Below, piece by piece: positions 1-7,440 of a stretch of 34,510 bases of DNA. Source of the DNA: Actinomycetes bacterium (lineage in GTDB: Bacteria; Actinomycetota; Actinomycetes; S36-B12). The DNA lies in contig BJGE01000019.1 of assembly GCA_014190275.1 (NCBI GenBank), positions 1 to 34,510 on the forward strand, read 5' to 3'. Each line of letters opens with the position of its first letter. The first letter of the stretch is position 1. The position numbers were made by a program, and so were the translations under genes. Below the pieces are notes generated by a model that searched no databases, was not told the DNA's origin, and saw only the letters and a program-made list of their open reading frames with translations.

Positions 1-57
1 GTAGCGGCTCGGGGGGTAGCGGCTCGGGGGGTAGCGGCTCGGGGGGTAGCGGCTCGG
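1..57 (+). repeat. 15-bp tandem repeat encoding a Gly/Ser linker
   Basis: The unit GTAGCGGCTCGGGGG occurs three times exactly (1-15, 16-30, 31-45), followed by a 12-base partial copy. Because the period is a multiple of three, each unit adds five residues of Gly/Ser linker without changing the frame. The array runs off the window edge, so its true copy number is unknown. Confidence 0.95.
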
Positions 58-626
58 CGTCTTATGCACGTGGTAGCACTGGCCCAGGTGGCGGTTTGGT
101 GTTCCTTATCTCTGGCGGCTTGACGTATGAGATGGCACCGAAGACCTGGAGTGCCATCGAGGACCCCCCTATCGAGGACCGCGGTATCGCGTGGTGCAGC
201 GACACGTCTTCCAATATCACTGGCGCCGTCGGCACGGCAATTGGCACCGGTAGTGCAAATACGACAGCAATGCAGTCGGATGCATGTTCTTCGGGGGCAG
301 GGATCTCAGCGCGCGCTTACAGGGGTGGAGGCTTCTCGGATTGGTTCTTGCCGTCTAAGGATGAGTTGAATGCGATGTGTAACTACTCGCGTAACCCAAC
401 CGCACCTGCCGCCCCGAGTGTGAGTTGCTTTGGAAGTGCGGGGTCCCAAGATGGCACCTTCGCTGGTGGCGCCTACGGGTTTGTTGAGGACGGTTACTGG
501 AGTTCGAGTCAGGACAGCAGGGGCCACCCGAACGACGGCGGGTGGGTCCAGGGTTTGGGCGAGGTCAGTCAGTTCGTCGAGCTCAAGAACGCCACGGCGC
601 GGGTTCGTCCGATCCGGGCTTTTTGA
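3..626 (+). CDS. Surface or secreted protein with Lcl/DUF1566-type C-terminal domain (5' partial)
   Basis: The reading frame is open to the left edge, so only the C-terminal 207 residues are present. It begins with a Gly/Ser linker built of GGSGS repeats (about residues 1-19), followed by a globular domain. That domain has the hallmarks of the Lcl/DUF1566 family: WFLPSKDELN near residue 118, a YWSSSQ motif near residue 166, and the ending RVRPIRAF. The family occurs at the C-terminus of bacterial surface or secreted proteins and is often attached to repetitive or collagen-like stalks; binding functions are suspected but no catalytic role is established. The start codon and any signal peptide lie outside the window. 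The domain call rests on motif recognition. Confidence 0.8.
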   Translation, partial: SGSGGSGSGGSGSGGSGSASYARGSTGPGGGLVFLISGGLTYEMAPKTWSAIEDPPIEDRGIAWCSDTSSNITGAVGTAIGTGSANTTAMQSDACSSGAGISARAYRGGGFSDWFLPSKDELNAMCNYSRNPTAPAAPSVSCFGSAGSQDGTFAGGAYGFVEDGYWSSSQDSRGHPNDGGWVQGLGEVSQFVELKNATARVRPIRAF

Positions 627-627
627 G

Positions 628-659
628 CTATTCAGCTATTTACCTATTCACCTATTTAT
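628..659. repeat. Four imperfect 8-bp tandem units after the stop codon
   Basis: Directly after the stop of the first gene come CTATTCAG, CTATTTAC, CTATTCAC and CTATTTAT head to tail. The block is strikingly AT-rich compared with its surroundings. It has no hairpin-plus-U-tract form, so I do not call it a terminator. The rest of 660-835 shows nothing I can support. Confidence 0.8.
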
Positions 660-835
660 TTTGTTTCTCGGGCCATGGCTGGGCAGAGAGACTCCATGAG
701 CACATCGGAAGCAAGCCGGCAGGCGGGTAGTTTGTGACTTGGCCCAATGTGGTTGAACTGCCAGGGAACTGCCGACAGACCCTTGGACCCTTGTCGGCGG
801 GCAGCACTCGCGAGAGGCCGAACGGACCTCCTGCT

Positions 836-1234
836 TCACAGGCAGTCAACGCCTACTTTCTTAGCGGCTGTGATCAATGAGCCATCAAGTGTTGCAAGCG
901 GGTCGCCGGTAATCATCGCGAGGTGAAGGTATGTGGCGTCATAGGCCGAGAGGCTGTGGGTCACTCCGAGGGAAACGATCGACTCAGGATTGCCTTCATC
1001 CAATGTCCCGAAGGGCACCTGCATGATGTCGTTGAGGATCATCGCGCTTGTTGCCGAAGAAATGTCACCTCGTCGCAGCCAGGTGGTTACCGCGTTCATC
1101 ACTTCGAAGCGCCATAGCGTAGGAACGAGAGCGACGCGATCGTCGAGAAGTGAACGTCGGGCCAACGCCTCGGGTGTTGCGTTTGCGGAAAACCACTCGA
1201 GGGCAATGGAGGCATCGAGAATAAAGGACTTCAC
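836..1234 (-). CDS. vapC: PIN-domain toxin of a VapBC-type pair
   Basis: This 132-residue PIN-domain protein is presumably a Mg2+-dependent endoribonuclease, as in VapC toxins, held inactive by the antitoxin encoded just upstream. The four expected acidic residues are visible: D7 in FILDAS, E44 in RFEVMNAV, D99 in AYDATYLHLA and D117 in TLDGSL. I start it at GTG 1234, because MKSFILDAS is the normal PIN start and this GTG overlaps the antitoxin stop by 4 bp (GTGA), a usual translationally coupled arrangement. The open frame extends 26 codons further upstream, but that part only shadows the antitoxin gene. Length is typical of the family. The RNA target cannot be read from sequence. Confidence 0.88.
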   Translation of the reverse strand: MKSFILDASIALEWFSANATPEALARRSLLDDRVALVPTLWRFEVMNAVTTWLRRGDISSATSAMILNDIMQVPFGTLDEGNPESIVSLGVTHSLSAYDATYLHLAMITGDPLATLDGSLITAAKKVGVDCL

Positions 1235-1473
1235 TTTCTTCCGGCCTCGATGTCTGCCCTGATGGATGTGCCGGGGGAAAGGGTTACCAGTCGCGTATCG
1301 ACCTTCTCCCAAAAAGCCGACCAGTCACGGCTCAAGGGCGTCTTAGACACAGGAACCAGTCTGGCAACCGGTCTGCCGTGCTTAGTGATCGTGACCTGCT
1401 CGCCCTCCTCGACCCTTGCGAGGAGTTCGGAAAGATGCGTTTTGGCCTCGAAGGCGCCCACCGTGACGGTCAT
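1231..1473 (-). CDS. vapB: Phd/YefM-type antitoxin paired with the PIN toxin
   Basis: This 80-residue protein has a typical Phd/YefM N-terminal DNA-binding half: GAFEAKTHLSELLARVEEG followed by TITKHGRPVARLVPV at residues 6-42. The C-terminal half should bind and inhibit the toxin. It is first in a two-gene operon and overlaps the toxin gene by 4 bp. A good promoter with 17-bp spacing sits so close that the mRNA would begin at or next to the ATG. A palindrome overlapping the -35 box is a plausible site for autoregulation by the antitoxin or the complex, as in other toxin-antitoxin systems. Confidence 0.88.
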   Translation of the reverse strand: MTVTVGAFEAKTHLSELLARVEEGEQVTITKHGRPVARLVPVSKTPLSRDWSAFWEKVDTRLVTLSPGTSIRADIEAGRK

Positions 1474-1890
1474 ATGTGAAGTATAGGGTCAATTCAACCA
1501 GTAGACAACTAGTTGATATCAGGGTGCCGACTCGGTCACCCGTCACCAGGTGCCTGGCCCACATCAACTGGCCCACATCAACTGGCCCACTAACCGGGGG
1601 CAGGTCAGGAACAGTGGTGACCGTATTCCTGAATAGGTGAAATAATCCGGAATAACGCGAGAGTTGTTCCGTGATCGCCATTACCCCCGTGACGCGAGAA
1701 GAGCGTCCATTGCAACAGACCCAGCGCGCCGGCTGCTGCGGTCTGACCTTCCGATCTTCGTCGGCCAATGTGGGGTCCATGGAGGATCGCGCTTTCGGCT
1801 GCATTCATGAAAGGGCAGCAGCCGTTTCCCACTAGATCACTTGGAAAATGGCACGCCTAATCGTTGTTGCGCTGCAACCACTGTCGAGTG
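1474..1890. other. Intergenic region between vapB and the tRNA cluster
   Basis: Apart from the vapBC promoter, this 417-bp stretch contains a short tandem repeat: GGCCCACATCAACT at 1556-1569 and 1570-1583, then a partial third copy to 1590. A 5-bp hairpin (GTTGC, loop GCT, GCAAC at 1865-1877) lies just beyond the 3' end of tRNA-Phe, without a U tract. I see no convincing gene in either direction; the open frames here lack start signals and family resemblance. Confidence 0.6.
1480..1515 (-). promoter_or_regulatory. vapBC promoter with overlapping palindromic operator candidate
   Basis: Read on the minus strand, TTGTCT (1508-1503), a 17-bp spacer and TATACT (1485-1480) form a good sigma-70 type promoter. 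The ATG at 1473 lies 6 nt after the -10 box, so the transcript is probably leaderless. The perfect 10-bp palindrome CAACTAGTTG (1506-1515) overlaps the first half of the -35 box and is the best operator candidate. Confidence 0.7.
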
Positions 1891-1964
1891 TGGCCAGGGA
1901 CGGGGTCGAACCGTCGACCTTCCGAGTTTCAGTCGGACGCTCGTACCAACTGAGCTACCTGGCC
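1891..1964 (-). tRNA. tRNA-Phe (GAA)
   Basis: A complete 74-nt cloverleaf folds on the minus strand: acceptor GGCCAGG/CCTGGCC, D-stem GCTC/GAGC, anticodon stem TCCGA/TCGGA with loop CTGAAAC (anticodon GAA), T-arm GACGG-TTCGACC-CCGTC, discriminator A. CCA is not encoded. It is the last of three tRNAs transcribed in the order Glu-Asp-Phe. Confidence 0.97.
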
Positions 1965-1967
1965 TGG

Positions 1968-2020
1968 TGCAACGAACTGGGCGAGCAGTTCGTTGCAAAG
2001 GCCCGGAGCGAACTCCGGGC
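1968..2020 (-). other. Two strong hairpins filling the tRNA-Asp/tRNA-Phe spacer
   Basis: The 60-nt spacer between tRNA-Asp and tRNA-Phe holds two perfect inverted repeats. One is GCCCGGAG-CGAA-CTCCGGGC (2001-2020, 8-bp stem, 4-nt loop). The other is TGCAACGAACT / AGTTCGTTGCA (1968-1978 and 1987-1997, 11-bp stem, 8-nt loop). They may guide processing of the tri-tRNA precursor or act as an attenuator; neither has a U tract. Confidence 0.85.
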
Positions 2021-2024
2021 CCCG

Positions 2025-2098
2025 CGACCCCGACCGGGCTCGAACCGGCGACCTTCGCCGTGACAGGGCGACGCGCTAACCAACTGCGCTACGGGGCC
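2025..2098 (-). tRNA. tRNA-Asp (GTC)
   Basis: A 74-nt cloverleaf on the minus strand: acceptor GGCCCCG/CGGGGTC with one G-U pair, D-stem GCGC/GCGC, anticodon stem TCGCC/GGCGA with loop CTGTCAC (anticodon GTC), T-arm GCCGG-TTCGAGC-CCGGT, discriminator G. CCA is not encoded. It is the middle member of the tRNA cluster. Confidence 0.97.
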
Positions 2099-2111
2099 AA
2101 CATTTCGTGCG

Positions 2112-2184
2112 TATCCCCAACGGGGTTCGAACCCGTGTTACCGCCGTGAAAGGGCGGTGTCCTAGGCCACTAGACGATGGGGAC
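2112..2184 (-). tRNA. tRNA-Glu (TTC)
   Basis: A 73-nt cloverleaf on the minus strand: acceptor GTCCCCA/TGGGGAT, D-stem GTCT/GGAC, anticodon stem CCGCC/GGCGG with loop CTTTCAC (anticodon TTC), T-arm ACGGG-TTCGAAC-CCCGT, discriminator A. CCA is not encoded. It is the first tRNA of the cluster; its promoter should lie between 2185 and the divergent zincin gene, but I could not pick a convincing one. Confidence 0.96.
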
Positions 2185-2328
2185 CTACGAGCATCTCCGT
2201 CGACCATTAAGCCGCTGGCGACCGGCCAAGCATACGGGCAGGCCCCGGCGAGGTCCTAATGGGGAGCAGTGCAGGGCTCTGGCCCAGCCACAGGGTCGCA
2301 GCCAACCCATAATGGGGAGGTGATTGAG

Positions 2329-2670
2329 GTGTCGGCGGTCGAATTTGAAGACTTGGTGGCCCAGGCCTTGGACTTGATTCCTGCCCCATTGGCCGCCGCC
2401 TTCAACAATGTGGTGGTCGTGGTGGCCGATGAGCCGCCCGCCGATGAGCCAGATCTGCTGGGGCTCTATACCGGCATCCCGCTGACCGAGCGCGACAGTT
2501 CGTATGCTGGGGCGCTGCCCGACCAGATCACCATCTTTCGCCTCCCGACGCTGGAGATGTGTGACAGTTTCGAAGAGGTCATTGACGAAGTCCGAATCAC
2601 CGTCGTCCATGAGATTGCGCACCACTTCGGTATTGATGATGAGCGGTTGCACGAACTCGGTTACGAATAG
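2329..2670 (+). CDS. Small zincin-like metallopeptidase family protein
   Basis: This 113-residue cytosolic protein ends in the zinc-protease signature VVHEIAHHFGIDDERL: HExxH with a downstream Gly and Asp. It matches the short Zincin_1 type metallopeptidase family common in Actinobacteria. Two His and the Glu should bind zinc and activate water, but no substrate is known for the family. I choose GTG 2329 because GGGGAGG lies 8 nt upstream (2314-2320) and the protein then starts MSAVEFEDLV, a usual beginning for this family. GTG 2320 and ATG 2269 are in frame but have no well-placed ribosome site. The SDR gene follows 29 bp downstream on the same strand, so the two are probably co-transcribed. 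Confidence 0.82.
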   Translation: MSAVEFEDLVAQALDLIPAPLAAAFNNVVVVVADEPPADEPDLLGLYTGIPLTERDSSYAGALPDQITIFRLPTLEMCDSFEEVIDEVRITVVHEIAHHFGIDDERLHELGYE

Positions 2671-2699
2671 CGTTGTCTTTACTCAAAAGGGGCAGTGAT

Positions 2700-3473
2700 A
2701 TGCAGTTGCAAGATGCAGTGGTTCTGGTCACCGGTGGCGCCTCGGGCCTGGGCGAGGCGGTGGTGCGCCGCGCGATTGCTGATGGTGCCAAGGGTGTAAC
2801 GATTGTCGACATGTCCGAAGACAAGGCCAATGCCCTGGCGGCTGAACTTGGTGATCGAGTTTTGGTGGTTAAGACCGACATCAGCAAGGAAGATCAAGTT
2901 GCTGCCGCCGTTGCCGCCACGGTCGTAAAATTTGGGCGCCTAGATGTGACCGTCAGTTGTGCGGGTATTGCCATAGCCGAACGCACTTTGGATCGTGTGG
3001 GCCAGCCGGCGCCGCTGCCGAACTACGCGAAGGTGATAGGCGTCAATCTCATCGGGACATTCGACGTGGTGCGTCAGAGCGCTGCGGTGATGTCCGCGAA
3101 TGAACCGAATGATGATGGTGAGCGCGGCGTTGTCATCATGACGGCATCTGTCGCAGCCTTCGACGGGCAAGTAGGTCAGGCGGCCTACAGCGCCAGCAAG
3201 GGCGGGCTCGTCGGCATGACATTGCCGCTCGCCCGCGATCTAGCGCCGGCGGGTATTCGGGTGATGACCATTGCCCCGGGATTGATCGACACCCCTATTT
3301 ATTCATTCGCGCCACCGGAGATGAAGGAGCAGCTTTCGAAAACCCCGGTGTTTCCCAAGCGCTTAGGTCGCCCGGATGAATTCGCGAAGCTAGTTGCAGC
3401 GATCATCGACAATGCGTATCTAAATGGTGAGGTTATCCGGCTTGATGCAGCGGTGCGCTTACCACCTAAGTAG
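2700..3473 (+). CDS. SDR-family 3-hydroxyacyl-CoA dehydrogenase-like oxidoreductase
   Basis: This 257-residue protein has a complete classical short-chain dehydrogenase fold. The NAD-binding motif TGGASGLG is near residues 12-19, an acidic residue ends the second strand (IVDM, favouring NAD), the NAG motif is replaced by CAG, and the catalytic Tyr/Lys are in YSASK. The insertion with the RVGQPAPLP segment and the overall pattern resemble type 2 3-hydroxyacyl-CoA dehydrogenases (HSD17B10-like), which oxidise short or branched 3-hydroxyacyl-CoA; the exact substrate is inference. The start is ATG 2700, where AAAAGGGGC supplies a ribosome site. The frame also opens at 2673, which would run through that site. 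It lies downstream of the zincin gene. Confidence 0.85.
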   Translation: MQLQDAVVLVTGGASGLGEAVVRRAIADGAKGVTIVDMSEDKANALAAELGDRVLVVKTDISKEDQVAAAVAATVVKFGRLDVTVSCAGIAIAERTLDRVGQPAPLPNYAKVIGVNLIGTFDVVRQSAAVMSANEPNDDGERGVVIMTASVAAFDGQVGQAAYSASKGGLVGMTLPLARDLAPAGIRVMTIAPGLIDTPIYSFAPPEMKEQLSKTPVFPKRLGRPDEFAKLVAAIIDNAYLNGEVIRLDAAVRLPPK

Positions 3474-3476
3474 TGC

Positions 3477-4454
3477 CTAGGCCCCTGCGGCCGCCCGGAT
3501 GAGCCGATCGATCACCGCAACACCGACCCCGGTCGCTGCCGGTGGCACCGCGAGTATCGCCTCAAGCTGCAGGGCATCGGCTTCCCGCAGGGCGGCGTAG
3601 AGCACCCGCGCGTACTCCTCGGCATTTCGTGGCGCCGCCAGCCGCACGGCCCCGATGGGGGTTTCGATATCGGCAAGGGCAAGGAGTCCGATGACACCTT
3701 GGGCGGCCCCCTCGACTTCGAAGGCGATGTTGGCTTCGGCAATTAGTTGCACGGTGGCATTGGGAGAGTAGTGCGAATTAAGGGTGCCGGAGGCGCGAAC
3801 GGTTGAATCGTGGGTGACCTTGAGCCCGGTTGCGGCTTCCACATCTTGGGTGGTGATGGCGCCGGGGCGGAGCATCTTCGGATTAGGGCCAGTGCAATCG
3901 ATGATGGTCGACTCCACCCCGACGGCGCAGTCTCCACCGTCAAGCACCACATCATCACCCTGAAGCAACCCACCAATTTCATCGACAACATGTGCAGCCG
4001 TAGTCGGGCTAACCCGACCAAAGCGGTTAGCACTGGGCGCCGCGACGCCGACGGCCGGGTCTTTGGTGATTTCGCGGAGTTCGAGCAGCACCGCCCGCGC
4101 ATCAAGATGCGACGGCACCCGAATGGCTACCGAGTCCTGGCCACCGGTAATGAAATCCTTCGCCCGGGCTGATCTCGGCACGACCAAAGTCATCGGCCCG
4201 GGCCAAAAGGCTGCGGCCAAGGCGTGCGCGTAGGTCGGGATGCGAACCCCCCAGGACCCAAAGGCAACAGCGCCTGCAACATGAACGATCAGCGGATGAT
4301 CGGCTGGGCGACCTTTAACCGCATAGATCCGGGCCACGGCTCGCGCATCACTGGCCAAGGCACCGAGCCCGTAGACGGTCTCGGTCGGCACCGCAGCCAG
4401 GTGGCCACCGGCGATAGCAGCTGCGGCTACGCGCGGGTCAGTGGTGGTGATCAC
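3477..4454 (-). CDS. sua5: L-threonylcarbamoyladenylate synthase (Sua5 type)
   Basis: This enzyme makes threonylcarbamoyl-AMP from threonine, bicarbonate and ATP, the first step of the t6A modification at position 37 of ANN-decoding tRNAs. The YrdC-like catalytic domain fills about residues 1-200, with PTETVYGLG, the KGRP motif (YAVKGRPADHPL) and the SAN motif (APSANRFGRVSPT). The remaining 120 or so residues match the extra Sua5 domain of the long form, giving 325 residues against about 200 for short TsaC. It starts at GTG 4454. TTAAAT 6 nt upstream is a weak -10 candidate, so the transcript may be leaderless and separate from the upstream protease gene. Essential housekeeping role. Confidence 0.92.
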   Translation of the reverse strand: MITTTDPRVAAAAIAGGHLAAVPTETVYGLGALASDARAVARIYAVKGRPADHPLIVHVAGAVAFGSWGVRIPTYAHALAAAFWPGPMTLVVPRSARAKDFITGGQDSVAIRVPSHLDARAVLLELREITKDPAVGVAAPSANRFGRVSPTTAAHVVDEIGGLLQGDDVVLDGGDCAVGVESTIIDCTGPNPKMLRPGAITTQDVEAATGLKVTHDSTVRASGTLNSHYSPNATVQLIAEANIAFEVEGAAQGVIGLLALADIETPIGAVRLAAPRNAEEYARVLYAALREADALQLEAILAVPPAATGVGVAVIDRLIRAAAGA

Positions 4455-4460
4455 GTGCCC

Positions 4461-4466
4461 ATTTAA
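4461..4466 (-). promoter_or_regulatory. Weak -10 candidate for the Sua5-type gene
   Basis: On the minus strand TTAAAT ends 6 nt before GTG 4454, the spacing seen at several better promoters in this window. It matches four of six consensus bases and no -35 box is evident. Confidence 0.35.
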
Positions 4467-4490
4467 CCTAACGGCGAATAAGTGCGGTGG

Positions 4491-7241
4491 TCAGCCCTTA
4501 AGACTGGGCGCCGTCAGTGTGATCTTCTTATTCTTCGAGATCACTTTGCCGGCCTTCATCAGCACCACCTGGTATTGACCGGAGCGGCTGGCGACATTGT
4601 TAAAGACGAGTCCGCGAGCTTTGTCGATAATGCCGGTGGCGACCTTCTTGCCCTTGAAGTAAAGGACGGCCTTGACCCCGGGGGCCAGTACCGGGGCCGG
4701 GAAGGTGACACTCATCTTGCCCAGTGCGGTGCCCGTGATGGTTGGCTTGCTGGCCGTGGCAGTGGCCGGGGTGGTCGCCGGCTGGTAGATGGTCACCTGG
4801 CCTGGGGCTGGTACCACGTTCGGCGCGCTCACGGTGTTGGCCGTATAGGTATAGCCACCGGGGGCGAAGGCGCGCCCGTTATCGACCGGCACGGCAACAT
4901 CGGCCGAGCCAAGTGCCGAGCCGGCGGGCACGACTACCTCTATATGCGCGTCATTGATGACCTTGTAGGCGGCGTTCTTGTTGCCGATCAACACCGCCGT
5001 TGCCGTGGAGAAGCCGGTGCCGATGAGGGAGATGGTGTTGCCACCGGCCAGTGGGCCCGAAGCCGGGCTCACCCCGAGGATCTCAAAGGCCGAGCCGCCG
5101 CCGCCGCCGCCACTTGATCCGCCACCACTTGATCCGCCGCCGCCGCTGGAGCCGCCGCCGCCGCTGGAGCCGCCGCCACTGGAGCCGCCACTACTTGGTG
5201 TGCCCGGGTCTACCTCGACGAAGGAGCGCACGTACGCCAGTGTGTTTGGGCTGCCGTTGGGGCCGGTGATTCGATCAACCGAAGCGCTTGCGGTGAGGGC
5301 GCTGGCCACCTGCGATGGTGGCGCGCTGGTGTTCAGGCCTAGATAAACGGCAGCCACCCCGGCCACATGCGGCGCCGCCATCGAGGTGCCGCTCATGGTT
5401 GCCGCTGCGGTGTTGCTAGTTATCCCGGCAGACAAAATGGTGACGCCGGGTCCGAAGATATCAACGCAGGAACCGAAGTTCGAGAAGTAAGCGATGTTGT
5501 CACTTTGATCTGAAGCTGCCACGGTAATAGCGCTGGCCTCCCGCGCTGGGCTGTAGTAGCAGGCATTGTCGGTTGAGTTGCCCGCGGCCACCACCACGGT
5601 GATGCCATCGGCGACGGCTGCGGCTACCGCATCGTCCATGGTCTTGCTGGCGCCACCACCAAGGCTCATGTTCAAGACCGCGGGTGTGCCGGCGACGTGG
5701 TCACCGATCGCCCAGTTGATGCCGTCCACCACGCCGGAGGTAGAGCCACTGCCGGAGCAGTCGAGAACCCGCACCGGCACGATGGTTGCTAATTTGGCGA
5801 CCCCGTAGGTGGTGCCGGCGACGGTGCCGGCGACGTGGGTGCCGTGACCGTGGCAGTCCTGGGGGGTGCCGCCGATTGCCGAGTAACCGGTGACAGTTCT
5901 GCCGGTGAACTCCGAGTGGCTGGTGAGCACCCCGGTGTCGACGATGTAGGCCTTCACCCCGGAGCCGGTACCCGCGGGGGTGAACTGGGTGTCCAGTGGC
6001 AGGGTGCGGCTGTCGAGTCGATCAAGGCCCCACGGCGCGCAGCCTTGGGTGCCGGCGGGCACCGGGGAGCCACAACTTGCGGTTGGTGTTGCCGAAGGTG
6101 ACGCCGATGGCGTCGGGGACGCGGTGGGCGCCACCCCGGGGCGGATGGCATACAGGTAACGGCCGGCTACCACCGGTGTCACACCTTCGCTGCCGCCCTT
6201 GAGTTGACCAGCTGCGCCGTCGATCAAGGTGCCGGGGACGGTCGACCTAGAGGCCTTCACGTAGGTGCCGGTTTGGTTCACCGGATTCGCGTAGCCGATA
6301 ACGAACTTGCCGTTGCTGCTCGATGTCGGTGCCAGCACTTTGTCGTAGTTGAAAACCAGGTCGACATCGCCACCGGTGCGGTTGAGGATAAGAAGCTGGA
6401 AGGAGAATTTCACGCCAGAGTTGCTGTATTCACCGACGTTCACCCAGTTGACGCAGTAGCCCGAGGCGCTACCGAACGTGGCGTTGCCGGCCGCACTGAG
6501 TGGGCCGTAGGTGACGGCGGAAGTTGCCGCATTGCGGGTGTCGATGTCGGTGAACAGCGGGAGGACAAGTGGGCGAGTGGTTGTGGTCAGATCGATGGTG
6601 CCCCAGTCGCTGAAGCCGCCGTGGCCGTCATCAAAGCTGACACCGCCGTTGTTGTTGACGTAGATGGAGTCATAAGAAGTGCCGAACCAGTTGGCGGAAA
6701 AGCCAAGGGACACCGGTGGTGAACTACCGTCGTCCATGCGTCCCATTGAAGTAGTGGTGCAACCACTATCAGAAAAAACCGCACCGGCGCTGATGCTGAC
6801 AACTTGATCGGCCTCAACACGTGACACCCCGGCAAGCTTCTCCAGCGCTGCGGCGTCCTCCGGGGTCAGGTCAGCAGCGAAACCATTGATCGCCTTATCG
6901 AAGGTATCGGTGACGGTGCCTCCGAGTGCGGTGATGCGGGCGGCAACAGCTGCCTCGGAGCCGTCGGCGACCGAAATCAAATAGGTGCGCTCACCCGCGG
7001 CCGGCGCCAAGATCGATGCCGATGCCGAAGCAGTTGGTGAGGGGTTGGCTGATTCACTTGATGCCGGGGTCGGCGCCAAGGTGCCAAGGCCGGGTGAGGG
7101 GGAAGGCACCGGCGCACTTGGATCCCCAGCGATATCTGCGGCGGCGGTGGTGGCCCACATCGAGGCGGCAACCACGCTGGCCGCGCACGTAAGCGCAACG
7201 GCAAGGCGCGTTGAGCCAACTCGCCCTGAGCCACGTGTCAC
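4491..7241 (-). CDS. Secreted subtilisin-family (S8) serine protease with inserted nidogen-like domain and IPT/TIG domain
   Basis: This 916-residue exported protease has a signal peptide (about 1-35), a Pro/Ser-rich linker, and an I9-type propeptide inhibitor at about 85-150. A nidogen-like domain at about 158-370 includes LGFSANWFGTSYDSIYVNNN. A proteinase K-like catalytic domain covers about 400-675, with Asp435 (VDTG), His466 (HGHGTHVAG), oxyanion Asn555 and Ser620 (GTSMAAPH). A Gly/Ser linker (685-717), an IPT/TIG fold (about 718-800) and a C-terminal beta-like domain follow. All catalytic residues are present, so it should be active. The start is GTG 7241 with AGGA 6 nt upstream. A nidogen-like domain between propeptide and protease is unusual and would be removed or retained depending on where maturation cuts. 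It is divergent from the HtrA gene. Confidence 0.93.
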   Translation of the reverse strand: MTRGSGRVGSTRLAVALTCAASVVAASMWATTAAADIAGDPSAPVPSPSPGLGTLAPTPASSESANPSPTASASASILAPAAGERTYLISVADGSEAAVAARITALGGTVTDTFDKAINGFAADLTPEDAAALEKLAGVSRVEADQVVSISAGAVFSDSGCTTTSMGRMDDGSSPPVSLGFSANWFGTSYDSIYVNNNGGVSFDDGHGGFSDWGTIDLTTTTRPLVLPLFTDIDTRNAATSAVTYGPLSAAGNATFGSASGYCVNWVNVGEYSNSGVKFSFQLLILNRTGGDVDLVFNYDKVLAPTSSSNGKFVIGYANPVNQTGTYVKASRSTVPGTLIDGAAGQLKGGSEGVTPVVAGRYLYAIRPGVAPTASPTPSASPSATPTASCGSPVPAGTQGCAPWGLDRLDSRTLPLDTQFTPAGTGSGVKAYIVDTGVLTSHSEFTGRTVTGYSAIGGTPQDCHGHGTHVAGTVAGTTYGVAKLATIVPVRVLDCSGSGSTSGVVDGINWAIGDHVAGTPAVLNMSLGGGASKTMDDAVAAAVADGITVVVAAGNSTDNACYYSPAREASAITVAASDQSDNIAYFSNFGSCVDIFGPGVTILSAGITSNTAAATMSGTSMAAPHVAGVAAVYLGLNTSAPPSQVASALTASASVDRITGPNGSPNTLAYVRSFVEVDPGTPSSGGSSGGGSSGGGGSSGGGGSSGGGSSGGGGGGSAFEILGVSPASGPLAGGNTISLIGTGFSTATAVLIGNKNAAYKVINDAHIEVVVPAGSALGSADVAVPVDNGRAFAPGGYTYTANTVSAPNVVPAPGQVTIYQPATTPATATASKPTITGTALGKMSVTFPAPVLAPGVKAVLYFKGKKVATGIIDKARGLVFNNVASRSGQYQVVLMKAGKVISKNKKITLTAPSLKG
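5091..5189 (-). repeat. Gly/Ser-coding repeat tract inside the subtilase gene
   Basis: Near-identical 12-18 bp units coding GGSS, GGGSS and GGGGSS make a flexible linker (residues 685-717) between the protease and IPT domains. Such tracts are prone to slippage. It resembles the Gly/Ser linker at the left edge of the window, though on the other strand and in another gene. Confidence 0.9.
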
Positions 7242-7376
7242 GGGGGGTCCTATCTACTGACTGTTCGCCTGGTCGCTGCGCTTGCCAGTTTCGACGCTCA
7301 GAGCGACCTGGAGGTTCCGTAAGCGTTAGAGATTTGTAAGGAGCAGGTCAGGACTGGCCAAAACTGCCATTTGTAG

Positions 7377-7404
7377 TTGGCATCATCGCACGCGGTGTTA
7401 TCAA
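7377..7404 (+). promoter_or_regulatory. Candidate promoter of the HtrA-type protease gene
   Basis: TTGGCA (7377-7382), a 16-bp spacer and TATCAA (7399-7404) lie upstream of the ATG at 7441, leaving a leader of about 30 nt that carries the ribosome site AGGAG. The match is reasonable but not strong; the divergent protease promoter must share this 199-bp gap. Confidence 0.45.
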
Positions 7405-7440
7405 CTATTGCTGTAAGGACCAATCCAGCCGGCAGGAGCC

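Noticed and set aside
1595-1840. Several short open frames on the minus strand upstream of the tRNA cluster
   Set aside because: They overlap in different frames, lack ribosome sites or leaderless spacing, and show no recognisable sequence.
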